Shown here: one piece after another, positions 8,137-16,757 of the stretch | Numbering within the stretch: position 1 is the first letter of the stretch | How the letters are laid out: every line of letters begins with the position of its first letter | Source of the DNA: an uncultured Lachnospiraceae bacterium | Lineage (GTDB): Bacteria > Bacillota > Clostridia > Lachnospirales > Lachnospiraceae | Length of the DNA stretch: 64,000 nucleotides | Assembly: GCA_900544685.1 (NCBI GenBank) | Contig: UQWA01000005.1 | Location: 56,212 to 120,211, forward strand | Reading direction: 5' to 3' | The notes under the pieces: model-generated | Told to the model about the DNA's origin: nothing | What the model saw: the letters and a program-made list of their open reading frames with translations, nothing else | Database searches by the model: none | Translations under genes and position numbers: made by a program

Positions 8137-9299
8137 TGGGAAAAGAAAGAGAACTGGAACTTTATATTCATATTCCATTTTGTGTCAGAAAGTGCAATTA
8201 CTGTGATTTCCTGTCTTTTGCAGCAGATGAGACGGTACAGAGGCAGTATACAGATGCTCTGTGCCGGGAAATCGCAGACTGGGAAGGGTATGGAAATGGC
8301 ATAGTCAGTACTGTATTTATCGGCGGGGGCACCCCGTCGATTTTGCCTGTCAGGGAGATGGAACGGATTCTGGATACCATTTACCGTTACGCCAGAATGG
8401 AAAGTGAGACAGAGATCACAATGGAATGCAATCCGGGAACGGCTGACAGGGAAAAGCTGCGGGCATGGAAAAACAGCGGAATTAACAGAATTAGTTTTGG
8501 GCTTCAGTCGGCAGATAACAGGGAACTAAGGATGCTGGGAAGAATTCATACCTGGGAGGATTTTCAGGAAAACTGGTATCTGGCAAGGAAGGAAGGCTTT
8601 GAAAATCTAAACGTAGATCTGATGTCTGCGCTGCCGGGACAGTCATTATCGAGCTGGCATAAGACGCTGAGCAGAGTGTTAGATCTTGAACCGGAGCATA
8701 TCTCTGCGTACAGTCTGATTATTGAAGAGGGAACTCCGTTTTATGGACAGTTTGCTGAAGCAGATCAGAAGCGCGCAGCAGATGAACCACAGAATCTTCT
8801 GCCTTCTGAAGAGGAAGAAAGACAGATGTATGAGGATACACTGACGATGCTGGCTGCACACGGCTATCACCGGTATGAGATATCCAATTATGCCAGACCA
8901 GGGAGAGAATGCCGCCATAATTGCGGTTACTGGTCTGGAGTGCCATACAAAGGCTTCGGATTGGGAGCTGCCTCTTACCTGCATCATGGACGGTACAAAA
9001 ATACAGAATCCATGCAAGAATATCTAACAGCAGCAGATCCGGTAAAAGAATGGCAGAAGCTGGATAAATCGGCGGAAATGGAAGAAACCATGATACTTGG
9101 ACTGCGTATGATGCGGGGGGTCAGTATCTGTGAATTCCAGAATAAGTATGAGGTATCCATACAGCAGATCTATGGTGATGTGGTTGCAAAATATACCAGA
9201 ATGGGACTTTTAAAAGAAGAAAATGGTCGCATATGTCTGACAGAAAATGGTATTTCTGTCAGTAATGTAATCCTTTCTGACTTTTTGCTTACAGAATAA
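8136..9299 (+). CDS. hemW: Radical SAM heme chaperone HemW
   Basis: The 387-residue protein has the radical SAM motif CX3CX2C (C16, C20, C23 in PFCVRKCNYCDF), the FIGGGTPS glycine motif and ISFGLQS/NVDLMSALPGQS blocks of the HemN/HemW family. HemW proteins of this length, without the extra residues needed for coproporphyrinogen oxidation, are heme chaperones. It is often annotated as oxygen-independent coproporphyrinogen oxidase, but the lepA-hemW-hrcA position argues for HemW. The ATG overlaps the lepA stop by 1 nt and there is no clear ribosome-binding site, so translation is likely coupled. Confidence 0.93.
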   Translation: MGKERELELYIHIPFCVRKCNYCDFLSFAADETVQRQYTDALCREIADWEGYGNGIVSTVFIGGGTPSILPVREMERILDTIYRYARMESETEITMECNPGTADREKLRAWKNSGINRISFGLQSADNRELRMLGRIHTWEDFQENWYLARKEGFENLNVDLMSALPGQSLSSWHKTLSRVLDLEPEHISAYSLIIEEGTPFYGQFAEADQKRAADEPQNLLPSEEEERQMYEDTLTMLAAHGYHRYEISNYARPGRECRHNCGYWSGVPYKGFGLGAASYLHHGRYKNTESMQEYLTAADPVKEWQKLDKSAEMEETMILGLRMMRGVSICEFQNKYEVSIQQIYGDVVAKYTRMGLLKEENGRICLTENGISVSNVILSDFLLTE

Positions 9300-9344
9300 A
9301 TTTGGCAATTTTTTACAAAAATATTAAAAAACTGTTGAAAGATA

Positions 9345-9373
9345 TTGCATTAAAAGGCACTGTATAGTATACT
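9345..9373 (+). promoter_or_regulatory. Sigma-A promoter of the CHAP-domain gene
   Basis: TTGCAT (9345-9350) and TATACT (9368-9373) are 17 bp apart in the AT-rich gap after hemW. The expected start is about 9380, leaving a leader of about 75 nt. Confidence 0.65.
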
Positions 9374-9454
9374 AATCCCAGTATTTGCAAAAGATTGGTA
9401 ACAATCTGTGCGTTTTTACTTCATAACGTACCAGAACATAGAAGGGGAGGAAGT

Positions 9455-10819
9455 ATGAAGAGCAAAAAGAAAATGATTGTGATGCTGTTTATGGCATTGT
9501 TGATTATGGCTATGCCGGTAAGCGCCCAGGCTTCATTTAAGGTGACTGCCAAGACTGGAGTGTCTGTACCGACTACAATGAAAAAGGGTGCTTTTTTCAA
9601 TGTAAAAGGAACCATTAAGACAAATGAAGCAATTGCCAAGATCAGTTGTACCATCTATAATTCTACAGGTAAGAAGTGTTTGCAGAGATATGACGCAAGA
9701 CCATATGCGAAGAAGTTCAATCTGAAGGCAGCGGATCCGTATCTGGAGTTTAACAAGCTGGCAGCTGGTAAGTATTATTACAGAATCTGTGTATATAATG
9801 CAAGTGGAACCAAGAGAAGAGTAGTAAATAAGAAGTTTACCGTGACTGCAGCCAAAACGACAAGGGGAAGCATCAGGATCAGTAATGCAGTTCCTTCACA
9901 AAACGTGATTCTTAATAATGGAACGGCTTATTCTATCGGTGGAACCATTACTTCTACTTATAATCTCAAGAGTGTAACGGCACGTATCCTGAATAACAGT
10001 AATGAAGTGCAGTACAAGAAGACGGTAAAAACAAGTAAGAAGAAATACAAAGTGAATAATTCCACACTGGACAGTGCTATGGCATTTGACAAGCTGACAG
10101 ATGGAACATATACATTTTATTTGAATGCAGTGGATGTGAAGAAAAATAATGTAACTCTGGTTAAGAAGACCATTACCGTGAAGTCTGATTCTTCGAATAC
10201 AAATACAAATGTGAATCAGGGATCAACAGGAAGTAATACGAACAGCGGAAGCTTTAACTACCTGGATTATAATGGCATTGTAACACAGCCTTCCGGATTT
10301 AGGGCAAGAACAGGCAGACCATCTGCATCCAATAAGTATTTTTACAGCGGATCTTACAATATTTATTATAAATATAACGGCCTTGCACCAACTGGAAAAG
10401 TATATTATGCGAACCAGTATGTACTCGGTAATTGTACCTGGTATGCATGTGGAAGAGCTATGGAGATTGTAGCGAATGCCGGAGGAAATGTTGCGAATGT
10501 AAAAGCAATTTTCGGTGGTGACCCTGTAGGTATTTACAATACCAATGCAAGTCTGATTGCAAAAGGAAAAGGTGGTTTCAGTTATGGAACAACACCGAAG
10601 ATCGGTGCACTGGCAATCTTCAATTATGGTTCATCAGGAGATGCACACATTGCTGTTGTAGAGAATATTGTGAACGGTGTCCCATATGTATCTGAATCTG
10701 GCTATACGGTAGGAGCAACCATGCCGAAGTCAGATAAGTCCAATATTATATTCCGTTACCAGAGTATTTACAACTGGGCTGGTGGAAGACAGGTCCTTGG
10801 ATATATTTATCTGGTATAA
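9455..10819 (+). CDS. Secreted CHAP-domain cell-wall protein
   Basis: The 454-residue protein begins with a clear signal peptide (KKK, then a hydrophobic core ending PVSAQA). Two beta-rich repeat units of about 95 residues follow (each with a VPTTM/VPSQN start, GTI..., DKLTDGTYTFY-type end), then an Asn/Ser/Thr-rich linker and a C-terminal CHAP domain. The CHAP nucleophile is C327 in GNCTWYACGRA and the histidine is H398 in GDAHIAVVE. CHAP enzymes are amidases or endopeptidases of peptidoglycan. ATG 9455 follows GGGGAGG at the right distance; the upstream in-frame codons at 9395-9454 would spoil the signal peptide. It has its own promoter and terminator and interrupts the conserved hemW-hrcA order. 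Confidence 0.88.
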   Translation: MKSKKKMIVMLFMALLIMAMPVSAQASFKVTAKTGVSVPTTMKKGAFFNVKGTIKTNEAIAKISCTIYNSTGKKCLQRYDARPYAKKFNLKAADPYLEFNKLAAGKYYYRICVYNASGTKRRVVNKKFTVTAAKTTRGSIRISNAVPSQNVILNNGTAYSIGGTITSTYNLKSVTARILNNSNEVQYKKTVKTSKKKYKVNNSTLDSAMAFDKLTDGTYTFYLNAVDVKKNNVTLVKKTITVKSDSSNTNTNVNQGSTGSNTNSGSFNYLDYNGIVTQPSGFRARTGRPSASNKYFYSGSYNIYYKYNGLAPTGKVYYANQYVLGNCTWYACGRAMEIVANAGGNVANVKAIFGGDPVGIYNTNASLIAKGKGGFSYGTTPKIGALAIFNYGSSGDAHIAVVENIVNGVPYVSESGYTVGATMPKSDKSNIIFRYQSIYNWAGGRQVLGYIYLV

Positions 10820-10833
10820 AAGAAAATAAGCAT

Positions 10834-10875
10834 ATAAGATACCCCAGCGGTTTGGAAACTGCCGGGGTATCTTAT
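10834..10875 (+). terminator. Stem-loop after the CHAP gene
   Basis: ATAAGATACCCC (10834-10845) pairs with GGGGTATCTTAT (10864-10875). The stem is strong but lacks a long T tract; it stands in tandem with the terminator at 10882. Confidence 0.65.
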
Positions 10876-10881
10876 TATATT

Positions 10882-10911
10882 AAAAAGTGCCGTTTATCTT
10901 CGGCACTTTTT
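10882..10911. terminator. Bidirectional terminator between CHAP and SGNH genes
   Basis: AAAAAGTGCCG (10882-10892) and CGGCACTTTTT (10901-10911) form a perfect 11-bp stem with an 8-nt loop. It serves the two convergent genes; the - strand stop codon begins 3 nt away. Confidence 0.9.
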
Positions 10912-10913
10912 GT

Positions 10914-11636
10914 TTAAGCTGCTTTGCTAATCTGATTTACTACATAATTATGAATCATATTGGAAGTACTATCATCATAGTGCAGTCCGTCTACAGTTGT
11001 AAATCCCTGATCGGTCAGATAATTGTAACAGTCCAGATAATATTCAGGAAAAGCATTTTTTAATGTCTGGTTAAATTCCTGAATCATATCGTTCGTAGTA
11101 TTGCAGTCTGCGTCATCAGAAAGAGGGTTTACAGACAGATAATAAAAAGGTGTGTCGGTATACTGCCTTGCAATGCTCTGATAGAGATCTACGTAGAGAG
11201 AAGCATTTTCAGGATCATTAACTCCAAGATTGTAAACGACGGTCTGAGTAGGATCGTTTTCCAGAGTAGAGGTAAGTTCGATGACACCATCGGAAGAAAA
11301 CCACCGATATCCTTCACCTTCTTTGCCAATATAAGTACAATTGTCCTGTACAGCATTCCCCATGCTAACGGTTCTGGAATCGCCGACAAAGATAATGGAA
11401 TGTGCAGGAACTGCTGTAGCAGCTGCGGACTGGACTACAGGAGTCTCTGACTGATCTGTGACGGAATCTGTTTGTTTTTCAGTGGAAATCGACAGACCAG
11501 GAATCAGGTTTGCAATTGACTGCTTTACCGGATTGGCATCATCTACATTTTCAAAAGTCAGATAACCGGCAAGGGCAAGCAGCAGAAAAATGGAGACAAC
11601 TGCAAACAGAAGTGTGATATAATTTCTAATTTTCAT
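10914..11636 (-). CDS. Membrane-anchored SGNH/GDSL-like hydrolase
   Basis: The 240-residue protein has one N-terminal membrane segment (about residues 10-27), a Ser/Thr-rich spacer and an extracellular SGNH domain. The three readable blocks are FVGDSRT (S87), NLGVND (N140) and DGLHY (D216 and H219), so a serine hydrolase triad is complete. Relatives act as esterases or O-acetyl transferases/esterases on cell-wall or surface glycans; the substrate here is unknown. ATG 11636 is chosen because AAAGGA lies 7 nt upstream; the frame stays open 25 codons further but without a ribosome-binding site. It converges with the CHAP gene and diverges from hrcA. Confidence 0.8.
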   Translation of the reverse strand: MKIRNYITLLFAVVSIFLLLALAGYLTFENVDDANPVKQSIANLIPGLSISTEKQTDSVTDQSETPVVQSAAATAVPAHSIIFVGDSRTVSMGNAVQDNCTYIGKEGEGYRWFSSDGVIELTSTLENDPTQTVVYNLGVNDPENASLYVDLYQSIARQYTDTPFYYLSVNPLSDDADCNTTNDMIQEFNQTLKNAFPEYYLDCYNYLTDQGFTTVDGLHYDDSTSNMIHNYVVNQISKAA

Positions 11637-11729
11637 CACGGAATCCTTTCTTATTAAATTTTTGTAATTGATACTGCATTCAAAGTTTAGCATATTTCCA
11701 AAAAAAGTCAAATAAAAGTAAAAAGCCTA

Positions 11730-11758
11730 TTGACATTTCCAAACACAGGTGATATCTT
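11730..11758 (+). promoter_or_regulatory. Sigma-A promoter of the hrcA-grpE-dnaK-dnaJ operon
   Basis: TTGACA (11730-11735) and TATCTT (11753-11758) are 17 bp apart. The CIRCE operator starts 13 bp after the -10, over and just after the expected transcription start. Confidence 0.85.
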
Positions 11759-11771
11759 AAGGTCATGGAAA

Positions 11772-11798
11772 TTAGCACTCAAGAGTGATGAGTGCTAA
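11772..11798. promoter_or_regulatory. CIRCE operator of the dnaK operon
   Basis: TTAGCACTC (11772-11780), a 9-nt spacer and GAGTGCTAA (11790-11798) match the CIRCE consensus exactly. HrcA binds this element at normal temperature; it also forms the 5' hairpin of the hrcA message, and its right half ends 8 nt before the hrcA ribosome-binding site. Confidence 0.97.
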
Positions 11799-11818
11799 CA
11801 ACCAAAGGAGGAATGAGG

Positions 11819-12847
11819 ATGCGTCTGGATGATAGAAAATGGAAAATCTTTAATGCTATCATTAAAACATATCTGGAGACAGGGGAACCGGTAGGATCCA
11901 GAACCATTTCAAAATACGCAGACTTAAACTTGAGTTCAGCAACGATTCGAAATGAGATGGCGGATCTGGAAGAGATGGGACTGATTGTACAGCCTCATAC
12001 ATCTGCAGGAAGAATTCCATCGGATCAAGGCTATCGAATGTATGTAGACTACCTGATGGAACAGAAGGACAAAGAAGTCAAAGAAATGCAGGACATGATG
12101 ATCCAGAAGCAGGATCGTATGGAAGCAGTCCTGAAGCAGGTAGTAAAGGTACTGGCGAACAATACGAATTATGCTACCATGATTTCAGCACCCCAGTATC
12201 ACAGAACAAAGCTGAAGTTCATACAACTCTCCATCATCAATGAGACACAACTTCTTGCTGTGGTGGTAGCGGAGGGTAATATCGTTAAGAACAAAGTTCT
12301 GAATTTTGAGCATGGGCTGAACAATGAGATGCTATTAAAACTGAATATCCTGTTAAATACAGCACTCAATGGCCTGGCCATGGAGGAGATCAATCTTGGA
12401 TTGATCACAAAGCTGAAGGAACAGGCCGGCATTCACAGTGATGTGGTAAGCAAAGTGCTGGATACCGTGGCAGAGACCATTCAGATGGACGACGAGATGG
12501 AGATTTACACAAGCGGTGCAACGAACATCTTCAAGTATCCGGAACTGTCAGACAGTTCCAAAGCCAGCGAGTTAATCAATGCTTTTGAAGAAAAAAAAGA
12601 ACTGGCCAGTCTGGTGGCAGAAAGCATGGCACAGACTTCTGATACAGGAATTCAGGTTTATATAGGTAATGAAGCTCCCATTCAGAATATGAAGGATTGC
12701 AGTGTGGTTACGGCAACCTACGAATTGGGAAGCGGCATTAAGGGAACGATAGGTATTATCGGACCGAAGCGAATGGATTATGAAAAAGTTGTTGATTCGT
12801 TGAAGACTCTGAAGACACAGCTTGACAATGTGTTTGAGGATCAGTAG
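11819..12847 (+). CDS. hrcA: Heat-inducible transcription repressor HrcA
   Basis: The 342-residue repressor has the winged-helix N-terminus (DRKWKIFNAIIKTYLETGEPVGS, LSSATIRNEMADLEEMGLI, TSAGRIPSDQGYR) and the GAF-like C-terminal domain ending in a GSGIKGTIGIIGPKRMDY stretch. It binds CIRCE and needs GroEL for activity, so both CIRCE sites in this window (11772 and 35318) should be its targets. ATG 11819 lies 7 nt after GGAGG (11807-11811). An upstream in-frame GTG at 11792 is within the operator and is rejected, and ATG 11813 is too close to the ribosome-binding site. Confidence 0.96.
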   Translation: MRLDDRKWKIFNAIIKTYLETGEPVGSRTISKYADLNLSSATIRNEMADLEEMGLIVQPHTSAGRIPSDQGYRMYVDYLMEQKDKEVKEMQDMMIQKQDRMEAVLKQVVKVLANNTNYATMISAPQYHRTKLKFIQLSIINETQLLAVVVAEGNIVKNKVLNFEHGLNNEMLLKLNILLNTALNGLAMEEINLGLITKLKEQAGIHSDVVSKVLDTVAETIQMDDEMEIYTSGATNIFKYPELSDSSKASELINAFEEKKELASLVAESMAQTSDTGIQVYIGNEAPIQNMKDCSVVTATYELGSGIKGTIGIIGPKRMDYEKVVDSLKTLKTQLDNVFEDQ

Positions 12848-12886
12848 AGTCAGAGAATGATAGAACAGAAAGGTGGTCGATGAAAG

Positions 12887-13519
12887 GTGGCAGAAGAAAA
12901 CATGGAAAAGAACATGGAAGAAGCTGCAGAAGAGGTTACTGATAACAATACAGAGACCGACCAGAACACAGAGGCGGATCAGGAAGGCAAAGATGCAGCT
13001 GCTGAATCTGTAACAGAAGAAAAAGAAGAGACAGCACAGAGTGAGAAAAAAGACAAAAAGTTCTGGAAAAAAGAAAAGAAAGATAAAAACACAGAGTTAG
13101 TCGAAGAACTGACTGACAGGGTTAAACGTCAGATGGCGGAGTTCGAGAATTTCCGTAAACGTTCCGAGAAAGAAAAAGCCGGAATGTTTGAGATGGGAGC
13201 CAAAAGCGTAATCGAACAGATTCTGCCAGTGATTGATAACTTTGAACGCGGTCTGGCAGCTGTGCCTGAGGATGCAAAGGACGATCCGTTCATAGCCGGA
13301 ATGGAGAAGATTTACAGACAGCTCATGGATACCATGGATAAGTTGAATGTAAAGCCTATAGAAGCAGTCGGCACAGAGTTTAATCCGGATTTCCATAATG
13401 CAGTGATGCATGTGGAAGATGAAGAAGCCGGAGAGAACGTGGTGGTAGAGGAGTTCCAGAAGGGATATCTTTACAAAGACCAGGTTGTGAGACACAGTAT
13501 GGTAAAAGTAGCAAATTAG
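12887..13519 (+). CDS. grpE: Nucleotide exchange factor GrpE
   Basis: The protein (210 residues from GTG, 205 from ATG 12902) has a long acidic and charged N-terminal tail, a coiled-coil segment around KRQMAEFENFRKRSEKEKA and the beta domain VEAVGTEFNPDFHNAVMH ... GYLYKDQVVRHSMVKV that contacts DnaK. It drives ADP release from DnaK. The start is uncertain because the sequence GAAAGGTGG occurs twice 14 nt apart (12868-12876 and 12882-12890): the first copy fits the GTG at 12887, the second fits ATG 12902. Position between hrcA and dnaK is the classic one. Confidence 0.95.
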   Translation: MAEENMEKNMEEAAEEVTDNNTETDQNTEADQEGKDAAAESVTEEKEETAQSEKKDKKFWKKEKKDKNTELVEELTDRVKRQMAEFENFRKRSEKEKAGMFEMGAKSVIEQILPVIDNFERGLAAVPEDAKDDPFIAGMEKIYRQLMDTMDKLNVKPIEAVGTEFNPDFHNAVMHVEDEEAGENVVVEEFQKGYLYKDQVVRHSMVKVAN

Positions 13520-13559
13520 TATATTTCATTAACAGTTATGTATATAGGAGGACAAAATT

Positions 13560-15443
13560 ATGAGTAAAATTATTGGTATTGACCTTGGTACAACAAACAG
13601 CTGTGTAGCAGTTATGGAAGGTGGAAAACCTACTGTTGTTACAAATACAGAAGGCGCAAGAACAACACCGTCTGTTGTAGCATTTTCAAAAACAGGTGAA
13701 AGACTGGTTGGTGAACCTGCAAAACGTCAGGCAGTAACTAACGCAGACAAGACAATCTCTTCTATTAAGAGACATATGGGTACTGATTATAAAGTATCTA
13801 TTGATGGAAAGAACTATACACCACAGGAGATCTCCGCAATGATTCTTCAGAAGCTGAAAGCAGATGCTGAGAATTATCTTGGTGAAAAAGTATCTGAAGC
13901 AGTAATTACTGTACCTGCATATTTCAATGATGCACAGCGTCAGGCAACAAAAGATGCCGGCAAGATCGCAGGTCTGGATGTAAAACGTATTATTAACGAG
14001 CCTACTGCTGCAGCACTTGCATATGGTCTTGATAACGAAAAAGAACAGAAGATCATGGTATATGACCTTGGTGGTGGTACATTTGATGTATCTATCATTG
14101 AGATTGGTGATGGTGTCATTGAAGTTCTGGCAACCAACGGTGATAACAGACTGGGTGGTGATGACTTCGACCAGAAGATCACAAATTACATGATTGATGA
14201 ATTTAAGAAAGCAGAAGGTGTAGACCTTTCTGTAGATAAGATGGCTCTTCAGAGATTAAAAGAAGCAGCTGAAAAAGCAAAGAAAGAGCTTTCTTCTGCA
14301 ACAACCACAAATATCAACCTGCCATTCATCACTGCAACAGCAGAAGGACCAAAGCACTTTGATATGAATCTCTCCAGAGCAAAATTTGATGAATTGACTC
14401 ATGACTTGGTAGAGAGAACAGCTATCCCGGTACAGAATGCATTACGCGATGCAGGTATCACAGCATCTGATCTGTCTAAAGTACTTCTGGTTGGTGGATC
14501 TACACGTATTCCGGCTGTACAGGATAAAGTAAAAGCCCTGACAAGCAAAGAACCAAGCAAGACTCTGAACCCGGATGAATGCGTTGCCATCGGTGCAGCA
14601 ATTCAGGGTGGTAACCTGGCCGGTGATACAGGTGCAGGTGATATCCTTCTTCTGGATGTTACTCCACTGTCACTGTCTATCGAGACTATGGGCGGTGTAG
14701 CTACCAGACTGATCGAGAGAAATACAACTATTCCAACCAAGAAGAGTCAGGTATTCTCTACTGCAGCAGATAACCAGACAGCTGTTGATATCCACGTAGT
14801 ACAGGGTGAAAGACAGTTTGCGAAAGATAACAAGTCCCTTGGACAGTTCAGACTGGATGGTATCCCACCAGCAAGAAGAGGTGTGCCACAGATCGAGGTT
14901 ACCTTTGATATTGATGCCAATGGTATCGTAAATGTATCTGCAAAAGACCTGGGAACAGGAAAAGAACAGCACATTACCATTACTTCCGGATCTAATATGT
15001 CCGACAGTGATATCGATAAAGCAGTCAAAGAAGCTGCTGAATTCGAAGCACAGGATAAGAAGAGAAAAGAAGCCATCGACGCAAGAAATGATGCGGATGC
15101 TATGGTATTCCAGACAGAAAAAGCTCTGGAAGAAGTTGGTGACAAACTGGATGCTAACGATAAGACAGCAGTTCAGGCTGATATCGCAGCACTGAAAGAA
15201 CTGGTAGAAAAGAGCAATCCGGAAGAAATGACAGATGCCCAGGTAGCTGAGATTAAGGCAGCTAAAGAAAAACTGATGGAAAGTGCTCAGAAGGTATTCG
15301 CTAAGGTTTACGAGCAGAGCCAGGGAGCACAGGCCGGACCTCAGGGGGCAGGTCCTGATATGGGCGGCGCTCAGTACAGCCAGGGCAGCACAGCACAGAA
15401 TAATGATGATGATGTCATTGACGCAGACTATAAAGAAGTATAA
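13560..15443 (+). CDS. dnaK: Chaperone protein DnaK (Hsp70)
   Basis: The 627-residue Hsp70 has the nucleotide-binding signatures GIDLGTTNSCVA, VYDLGGGTFDVSI and VLLVGGSTRIPAVQ, the linker DVTPLSLSIETMGG, the substrate-binding domain and an acidic DDDVIDADYKEV tail. As in most Gram-positives, the segment of about 24 residues found in the proteobacterial ATPase domain is missing. It works with GrpE (upstream) and DnaJ (downstream). An AGGAGG lies 9 nt before the ATG. Codon use is visibly biased to AT-ending, highly expressed codons. It is heat-inducible through CIRCE. Confidence 0.99.
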   Translation: MSKIIGIDLGTTNSCVAVMEGGKPTVVTNTEGARTTPSVVAFSKTGERLVGEPAKRQAVTNADKTISSIKRHMGTDYKVSIDGKNYTPQEISAMILQKLKADAENYLGEKVSEAVITVPAYFNDAQRQATKDAGKIAGLDVKRIINEPTAAALAYGLDNEKEQKIMVYDLGGGTFDVSIIEIGDGVIEVLATNGDNRLGGDDFDQKITNYMIDEFKKAEGVDLSVDKMALQRLKEAAEKAKKELSSATTTNINLPFITATAEGPKHFDMNLSRAKFDELTHDLVERTAIPVQNALRDAGITASDLSKVLLVGGSTRIPAVQDKVKALTSKEPSKTLNPDECVAIGAAIQGGNLAGDTGAGDILLLDVTPLSLSIETMGGVATRLIERNTTIPTKKSQVFSTAADNQTAVDIHVVQGERQFAKDNKSLGQFRLDGIPPARRGVPQIEVTFDIDANGIVNVSAKDLGTGKEQHITITSGSNMSDSDIDKAVKEAAEFEAQDKKRKEAIDARNDADAMVFQTEKALEEVGDKLDANDKTAVQADIAALKELVEKSNPEEMTDAQVAEIKAAKEKLMESAQKVFAKVYEQSQGAQAGPQGAGPDMGGAQYSQGSTAQNNDDDVIDADYKEV

Positions 15444-15502
15444 AATAAACTTCGTTGCAGGTTTTATCAACTGCATTATGAACTAAATAGAAAGTCCCAG
15501 GG

Positions 15503-15529
15503 GACGGAGGAGCATATCCCCCGTCTTTT
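15503..15529 (+). terminator. Partial terminator between dnaK and dnaJ
   Basis: GACGGAGG (15503-15510) pairs with CCCCCGTC (15518-15525) with one mismatch, followed by TTTT. It would let only part of the dnaK transcription reach dnaJ, lowering DnaJ relative to DnaK. Confidence 0.65.
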
Positions 15530-15547
15530 GGGCGCTAGGAGAGAAAA

Positions 15548-16726
15548 ATGGCGGAAACAAAAAGAGATTATTATGAAGTGCTGGGCGTTGACCGGAATGC
15601 CGATGCAGCTACCATAAAAAAAGCATACCGACAGCTGGCCAAGAAGTATCATCCAGATATGAATCCTGGAGATAAAGAAGCTGAGCAGAAGTTTAAAGAG
15701 GCAGCAGAAGCGTATTCTGTGCTGTCTGATGACAATAAGCGCCGTCAGTATGACCAGTTTGGTCATGCTGCTTTTGAACAGGGCGGCGGTGGCGCCGGCG
15801 GATTTGATTTTAATGGAGCAGATATGGGAGATATCTTCGGAGATATTTTCGGAGATCTCTTTGGCGGTGGATCCAGAAGAAGAGCCAGTAATGGTCCGAT
15901 GAAGGGTGCAAATTTACGTGCTTCTGTGAGAATTACCTTCGAAGAAGCTGTATTTGGCTGTGAGAAAGAACTGGAGCTTTCTCTGAAGGATGAATGTACC
16001 AACTGTCACGGTACCGGTGCCAAGCCAGGAACCAGCCCGGAGACCTGCCCGAAGTGTGGCGGTCGTGGGCAGGTAGTGATGACTCAGCAGTCATTGTTCG
16101 GTATGGTACAGAATGTAACAACCTGTCCGGACTGTGGCGGAACCGGAAAGATCATTAAAGAAAAATGTACTTCCTGCGGTGGAAGTGGCTATACTTCCAG
16201 CCGGAAGAAGATTAAGGTATCTATCCCGGCAGGTATTGATAATGGTCAGTGTGTCAGAATTGCAGGCAAGGGAGAACCTGGAACCAATGGTGGTCCAAGA
16301 GGAGATCTTCTGGTAGAAGTGGTTGTCCAGAGACATCCGATATTCCAGAGACAGGATATGAACATTTATTCTACTGCACCAATGAGTTTTGCACAGGCTA
16401 CTCTTGGCGGTGATGTACGGATCAGTACCATTGACGGAGATGTGATGTATAATGTGAAGCCAGGTACGCAGACGGACACCCGTATTCGTCTGAAAGGAAA
16501 AGGAGTTCCATCTCTGAGAAATAAATCTGTCAGAGGTGACCATTATGTAACACTGGTTGTTCAGGTACCGACCAAGCTGAATAATGAGGCAAAAGAAGCC
16601 TTGAAAGCATTTGATGCAGCAACTGGCAACAGTCTGAATCAGCAGAATACAGATACGACAAAAAAAGAGGAAAAGCCAAAGAAAAAGGGCTTTATGGATA
16701 AATTAAAAGAAACCTTTGAAGATTAG
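15548..16726 (+). CDS. dnaJ: Chaperone protein DnaJ (type I Hsp40)
   Basis: The 392-residue protein has a full J domain with HPD at 35-37, a Gly/Phe-rich stretch with GDIFGDIFGDLFGG repeats, four CXXCXGXG zinc-binding repeats (CTNCHGTG, CPKCGGRG, CPDCGGTG, CTSCGGSG), and the C-terminal substrate-binding domains. It stimulates the DnaK ATPase and delivers clients. The C-terminal tail after about residue 355 is charged and Gln/Lys-rich. A partial terminator separates it from dnaK; prmA follows 31 nt after the stop. Confidence 0.98.
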   Translation: MAETKRDYYEVLGVDRNADAATIKKAYRQLAKKYHPDMNPGDKEAEQKFKEAAEAYSVLSDDNKRRQYDQFGHAAFEQGGGGAGGFDFNGADMGDIFGDIFGDLFGGGSRRRASNGPMKGANLRASVRITFEEAVFGCEKELELSLKDECTNCHGTGAKPGTSPETCPKCGGRGQVVMTQQSLFGMVQNVTTCPDCGGTGKIIKEKCTSCGGSGYTSSRKKIKVSIPAGIDNGQCVRIAGKGEPGTNGGPRGDLLVEVVVQRHPIFQRQDMNIYSTAPMSFAQATLGGDVRISTIDGDVMYNVKPGTQTDTRIRLKGKGVPSLRNKSVRGDHYVTLVVQVPTKLNNEAKEALKAFDAATGNSLNQQNTDTTKKEEKPKKKGFMDKLKETFED

Positions 16727-16757
16727 AGTCAGATAGGAAAGAATGAGGATCCTGTAA

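Noticed and set aside
8136..9299. Coproporphyrinogen III oxidase HemN, suggested by the hem genes at the left edge
   Set aside because: Size, single CX3CX2C cluster region and lepA-hrcA context fit the heme chaperone HemW.
14670..15476. Long antisense frame (268 codons) opposite dnaK
   Set aside because: It arises from the biased codon use of dnaK, has no ribosome-binding site, and encodes a Cys/Phe-rich nonsense sequence.
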